Source: Edaphobacter acidisoli (lineage in GTDB: Bacteria; Acidobacteriota; Terriglobia; Terriglobales; Acidobacteriaceae). Taken from it: DNA of 64,000 bases. Below the pieces are notes generated by a model. It was not told the origin of the DNA, did not search any database, and saw only the letters and a list, made by a program, of their open reading frames with translations. Shown piece by piece: positions 60,553-64,000 of the stretch. Every line of letters starts with the position of its first letter. The first letter of the stretch is position 1. The translations under genes and the position numbers were made by a program. The stretch lies in NCBI RefSeq assembly GCF_014642855.1, contig NZ_BMJB01000003.1, positions 62,001-126,000 on the forward strand, given 5' to 3'.

Positions 60553-60592
60553 CGCTCCTGACGCCGCCATCGTAAGATAGGCGTCAGGAGCG
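60553..60592 (+). promoter_or_regulatory. Hairpin sequestering the ribosome-binding site of the VOC gene
   Basis: CGCTCCTGACGCC (60553-60565) pairs perfectly with GGCGTCAGGAGCG (60580-60592). The 3' arm contains the AGGAG at 60586-60590 that serves the GTG start at 60597. No T run follows, so it is not a standard terminator. It could control translation. Confidence 0.6.
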
Positions 60593-60596
60593 CACC

Positions 60597-61019
60597 GTGA
60601 CTCTCACTCCCTTCCACATCGCGTTTCCCGTCGATGACCTCGCCGCCGCGCGCGCCTTCTACGGCGGCACACTCGGCTGCCCCGAAGGCCGCAGCTCCGA
60701 CCAGTGGATCGACTTCGACCTCTTCGGCCACCAGATCGTCGCGCACCTCAAGCCGCGCGCCTCTGCGCCCGGCCATCACCACAACCCCGTCGACGGCCAC
60801 GACGTCCCCGTGCCTCACTTCGGCGTGGTCCTGCCCATGGACGCGTGGGAGCGCCTCGCCGAGCGCCTCCGCAACGCGCACATCCACTTCATCATCGAGC
60901 CATACATCCGCTTCAAGGGCCAGACCGGCGAGCAGGCAACCATGTTCTTCCTCGACCCCGCAGGCAACGCACTCGAGTTCAAGGCCTTCGCCGATCCCAG
61001 TCAGCTCTTCGCAAAGTGA
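60597..61019 (+). CDS. VOC family (glyoxalase-like) protein
   Basis: 140 residues, one vicinal-oxygen-chelate fold: [23 protein letters not shown] at the start and [16 protein letters not shown] at the end, with His and Glu positions typical of the metal site (HIAF, HFGV, LEFK). It may be a dioxygenase, isomerase or resistance-type protein. The start is GTG with AGGAG upstream; the site lies in a hairpin. It is on the same strand as the lipoprotein gene. Confidence 0.85.
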   Translation: MTLTPFHIAFPVDDLAAARAFYGGTLGCPEGRSSDQWIDFDLFGHQIVAHLKPRASAPGHHHNPVDGHDVPVPHFGVVLPMDAWERLAERLRNAHIHFIIEPYIRFKGQTGEQATMFFLDPAGNALEFKAFADPSQLFAK

Positions 61020-61193
61020 CGCACCCAAGCGGAGGTCAAACCTTTGCCTAAAGGGTTTCCTCAAAAATATATTTACAAAACCCCTTACCTATACCGATTT
61101 AGTTAGGATAGACTGCTTGGCGACCAGCACAACGGTTTTGCGGGCGGCAGAACGACAAGCTGCGTCCTGAATCGAAGAAGAAGGAAGCGAACG

Positions 61194-63446
61194 ATGCAAG
61201 TATCCAGACGGTGCAATAGCACGAAATTTTTCTCTGCAATGGTTGTGCTGGCGATGGCCGCACTTGGTTCGGCAACAGCAGGCGCACAGACCCGCCACCA
61301 GCAACCTGATCTCTCCAAAATGCCGTGGATGAACAAGTCCCTCAGCCCCGACCAGCGCGCCGACCTCGTCGTCAAACAGATGACGCTCGACGAAAAGATC
61401 CAGATGGTCCACGGCGACGGCTGGGGCGTACTGCGTCCCGGTGCTCCACTCGACCCACGCTCAAACTTCGGCGCAGGCTTCGTACACGGCATCGACCGCC
61501 TCGGCATCCCCGACCTCAACCTCGCCGACTCCGCCGTCGGCATCCGCATGGCCGCCTATCAAGGACGCTACGCCACGCTGCTGCCCTCCACGCTCGCCGC
61601 AGCCTGTAGCTGGGACACCGACGCAGCCTTCCTCTACGGCTCCGTCATCGGCCGCGAGCTGCGCGACCAGGGCTTCAACATGACCATCGGCGGCGGCGTC
61701 GACATCATGCGCGAGCCCCGCAACGGCCGCAACTTCGAGTACGCCGGCGAAGATCCCGTCCTCGCCGGAACCATGGACGGCTACGTCGAAAAAGGCGTCC
61801 TCGCCCAGCACGTCATGAGCGACGTCAAGCACTACGCCTTCAACGATCAGGAGACCGGACGCACCGAGGTCAACGTCCTCCTCGACAAAAAAGCCATGCG
61901 CGAATCCGATCTGCTCGCCTTCCAGGTCGCCATCGGCATCTCCGACCCCTCCGGCGTCATGTGCTCCTACAACCTCGTCAACAACGACTACGCCTGCGAA
62001 AACGACTACCTGCTCAACCAGGTCCTCAAGAAGGACTTCCACTTCAAAGGCTTCGTCCTCTCCGACTGGGGAGGCACCCACACCACCGTCAAAGCCGCTC
62101 TCAACGGCCTCGATGAAGAGATGCCCGGCGACGACGGCTACTTCGCTGCTCCGCTCAAGCAAGCCGTACTCGACGGCAAAGTTCCGCAGTCGCGTCTCGA
62201 CGACATGGTGCACCGCATCCTCCGCAGCATGTTCGCCGCAGGCGTCGTCGACAACCCGCCCATCCGCACCGTAGTCGATCCCTTCCAGGGCCGCGACGAC
62301 GCGAAGCACATCGAAGAAGAAAGCATCGTCCTGCTCAAAAATCAGGACAGCATCCTCCCGCTCAAAGCCGCGCCGTCCGAATCCATCGCACTCATCGGCG
62401 GCCACGCCGACGTAGCCGTCCTCTCCGGCGGAGGCTCCGCGCAGGTCGACGCGCCCAACGGCGACGCCGTGCATCCGCGCGAAGGCGGCGCACGCTGGGG
62501 CGTACCCGTCTACTTCCCGTCCTCGCCACTCAAATACATCCGCAAAAAATCACCTGACGCCACCATCAGCTATAACGACGGCACCGACACCGCAGCCGCC
62601 GCCGAATTCGCCAAAAAATCCAGCGTCGCCATCGTCTTCGTCACCCAGTGGATGAGCGAAGGCCGCGACGCCCATACGCTCTCGCTGCCCCACAATCAGG
62701 ACGCACTCGTCGAGGCCGTCGCCGCCGCCAACCCGAACACCATCGTCGTGCTCGAAACCGGCGGCCCCGTCTCGATGCCGTGGGCAGACAAAGTGAAAGG
62801 CATCGTCGAAGCGTGGTATCCCGGCATCGGCGGCGCTCAAGCGCTCTCCAACATCCTCTTCGGCACAATCAATCCCTCCGGCAAGCTCGCCGCCACCTTC
62901 GCCAAAGACGACGCGCAGTTGCCGCACCCCCAGATCGTCGGCATGGACGCCAGCACCCGCCATGGCGCCGTCTACATCGACGGCAAGGGCCACAAGACCC
63001 AAACCTTCGACCTCCACTACACCGCAGGCGCAGCGGTCGGCTACAAGTGGTTCGAGCAGCAGCACGAGCAGCCGCTGTTCCCCTTCGGCTTCGGCCTGTC
63101 ATACACCACCTACGCCTACTCCGGCCTCACCGTCGACGACGCCGCGCGCACCGTCCACTTCACCGTCAGGAACACCGGCACGCGCAAAGGCACCGAGATC
63201 GCCGAGGTCTACGCCAAACTCCCAACAGCCGCACACGAAGACTACAAGCGCCTCGTCGCCTGGCAGCGCGTCGAGCTCGCACCCGGCGAATCGAAGGACG
63301 TCACCCTCACGCTCAACCCGCTCTACCTCTCCGTCTTCGACACCGCCAAAGACGGCTGGCAGCTTCTGCCCGGAGACTACAAAATCCTCGCAGGTGCATC
63401 CTCGAACGAAACCCCGCTCGAAGCCACGCTGCACGTCGCGCAGTAA
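61194..63446 (+). CDS. Glycoside hydrolase family 3 beta-glucosidase
   Basis: 750 residues with a signal peptide (FFSAMVVLAMAALGSATAGA), so periplasmic or secreted. The (beta/alpha)8 domain has LADSAVGIRMA, the KHYAFNDQE substrate site and the nucleophile Asp291 in FVLSDWGGTH. The second alpha/beta sandwich follows, then a fibronectin III-like C-terminal domain (FGFGLSYTTYAYSGL to the end). It should release terminal beta-glucose or similar from oligosaccharides. AAGGAAG lies before the ATG. It converges with an isomerase-like gene 18 bp away. Confidence 0.95.
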   Translation: MQVSRRCNSTKFFSAMVVLAMAALGSATAGAQTRHQQPDLSKMPWMNKSLSPDQRADLVVKQMTLDEKIQMVHGDGWGVLRPGAPLDPRSNFGAGFVHGIDRLGIPDLNLADSAVGIRMAAYQGRYATLLPSTLAAACSWDTDAAFLYGSVIGRELRDQGFNMTIGGGVDIMREPRNGRNFEYAGEDPVLAGTMDGYVEKGVLAQHVMSDVKHYAFNDQETGRTEVNVLLDKKAMRESDLLAFQVAIGISDPSGVMCSYNLVNNDYACENDYLLNQVLKKDFHFKGFVLSDWGGTHTTVKAALNGLDEEMPGDDGYFAAPLKQAVLDGKVPQSRLDDMVHRILRSMFAAGVVDNPPIRTVVDPFQGRDDAKHIEEESIVLLKNQDSILPLKAAPSESIALIGGHADVAVLSGGGSAQVDAPNGDAVHPREGGARWGVPVYFPSSPLKYIRKKSPDATISYNDGTDTAAAAEFAKKSSVAIVFVTQWMSEGRDAHTLSLPHNQDALVEAVAAANPNTIVVLETGGPVSMPWADKVKGIVEAWYPGIGGAQALSNILFGTINPSGKLAATFAKDDAQLPHPQIVGMDASTRHGAVYIDGKGHKTQTFDLHYTAGAAVGYKWFEQQHEQPLFPFGFGLSYTTYAYSGLTVDDAARTVHFTVRNTGTRKGTEIAEVYAKLPTAAHEDYKRLVAWQRVELAPGESKDVTLTLNPLYLSVFDTAKDGWQLLPGDYKILAGASSNETPLEATLHVAQ

Positions 63447-63464
63447 CCCACCGCTCGGCTTCGC

Positions 63465-64000
63465 TCAGCAAACCTGATCGAAGCCGAGCCCAAGCAAATC
63501 CGCAACCTTCCAAAGCTGTTCCGCAATGTGTCCCAGGCCGATTGCGCAGTGATGCGCCGGCCCCTGCGCGCTCCATTGCTCAACGAACCGCCGCGCTCCA
63601 ATCGAAAACCTGTAGCGGCTATTTGTGTTGCCGATCTCCAGAATCTCCCCCGGAACGCTCTCACCTTCAGCAGTCAGCAGCTTGAAGCCGCGCTGCCTGT
63701 CCTCAACCACCGAAAGCAGCGTCACCGGCCCTTGCTTCACCTGCATCTCAACCGAAAGCCCCCTGCCCACCTTGCCGTGATAAACCTCCAGCGGCCGCAC
63801 CTTGATCTTGTCCTCTGCAATCCCAATGTGGCCGGGGCCATCATGTCCCAGCAGGACCAGGTCCGCGGCGAAGTCCATCGCGTAGTACTCGCTGAACGAC
63901 CCGCCCGCGCCCAGCAGGTCCATCATCTTCATCGCAATCGCATTCTTCACTTCATACTCGCCAGCCACAGGAATCCCGCGTCCCGTCAGCATCGACGTGC
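63465..64000 (-). CDS. L-fucose/L-arabinose isomerase-like protein, C-terminal part
   Basis: The frame is open to the right edge, so the N-terminal part lies outside. The 178 visible residues contain [45 protein letters not shown] and the closing [15 protein letters not shown], which match the C-terminal domain of sugar isomerases of the FucI/AraA-like group (a conserved His-His pair binds metal). It probably acts in sugar breakdown next to the beta-glucosidase, but its substrate is not shown. Confidence 0.85.
   Translation of the reverse strand, partial: TSMLTGRGIPVAGEYEVKNAIAMKMMDLLGAGGSFSEYYAMDFAADLVLLGHDGPGHIGIAEDKIKVRPLEVYHGKVGRGLSVEMQVKQGPVTLLSVVEDRQRGFKLLTAEGESVPGEILEIGNTNSRYRFSIGARRFVEQWSAQGPAHHCAIGLGHIAEQLWKVADLLGLGFDQVC

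Noticed and set aside
61020-61193. Riboswitch or promoter upstream of the GH3 gene
   Set aside because: AAACCTTT-GCCT-AAAGGGTTT and an AT-rich patch are present, but no convincing -35/-10 pair or known aptamer core could be placed.

Overview
The window reads as chromosomal DNA of an acidobacterium, probably class Terriglobia (Granulicella, Edaphobacter or Terriglobus-like). This is an inference from GC-rich codon use, an ECF42-type sigma factor with DGPF partners, a receiver/thioredoxin-reductase-like fusion, a TonB receptor with a carboxypeptidase-like N-terminal domain, and many short intergenic repeats. No rRNA, CRISPR array, prophage or intact insertion sequence was seen. About 50 protein genes and five tRNA genes are supported.

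Layout. 1-2.7 kb: end of a VOC protein, then on the minus strand an ECF42-like sigma factor and two DGPF/YCII genes, each DGPF gene behind the same promoter (TGTCGA, 17 bp, CGACGTA). 2.8-5.2 kb: tagatose-bisphosphate aldolase and an exported protein. 5.2-10.3 kb (minus): leuS, a membrane protein, guaA. 10.4-16.9 kb: MASE1-GGDEF cyclase, two tail-to-tail CPBP proteins that overlap, nfo, a DUF6526-like protein, an NAD(P)-binding protein and a CysJ-like flavin reductase. 17.0-24.6 kb (plus): a Cys/His-rich exported protein, TonB receptor, two paralogous ABC permeases around one ATPase, a solute-binding protein, a lipoprotein with a CxxC heavy-metal domain, and a DUF169 protein; together they look like an uncharacterised, probably metal-linked, uptake system. 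24.8-29.7 kb: Lnt-like acyltransferase with a TetR regulator, and a second TetR facing an aldo/keto reductase and an epimerase; both TetR intergenic regions hold clear palindromic operators.

29.8-35.2 kb (minus): a translation cluster, tRNA-Thr, Tyr, Thr, Gly, a small protein, tuf, a membrane protein, rpmG, tRNA-Trp, secE, nusG, rplK. It ends in a strong terminator after rplK, with no rplA following. rpmG (31448-31597) is a short gene that is easy to miss.

35.2-48.5 kb: acyltransferase, exported protein, sorbosone-dehydrogenase-like enzyme, membrane protein, class III aminotransferase, small conserved protein, double HD-GYP protein, M23 peptidase, and a beta-helix/fibronectin protein. 49.1-54.2 kb: a 1179-residue protein joining a GH18-like domain, a NodB deacetylase and a family 2 glycosyltransferase, then a GT39-like protein. 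54.3-59.9 kb: pruA, a LuxR regulator without the phosphorylatable Asp, and a pair made of a receiver/FAD-reductase fusion and a cyclic-nucleotide-binding histidine kinase. 60.2-64 kb: a small lipoprotein, a VOC protein whose ribosome-binding site lies in a 13-bp perfect hairpin, a GH3 beta-glucosidase, and the end of a sugar-isomerase-like gene.

Several intergenic regions carry the same small dispersed repeats, plus two short tandem arrays.
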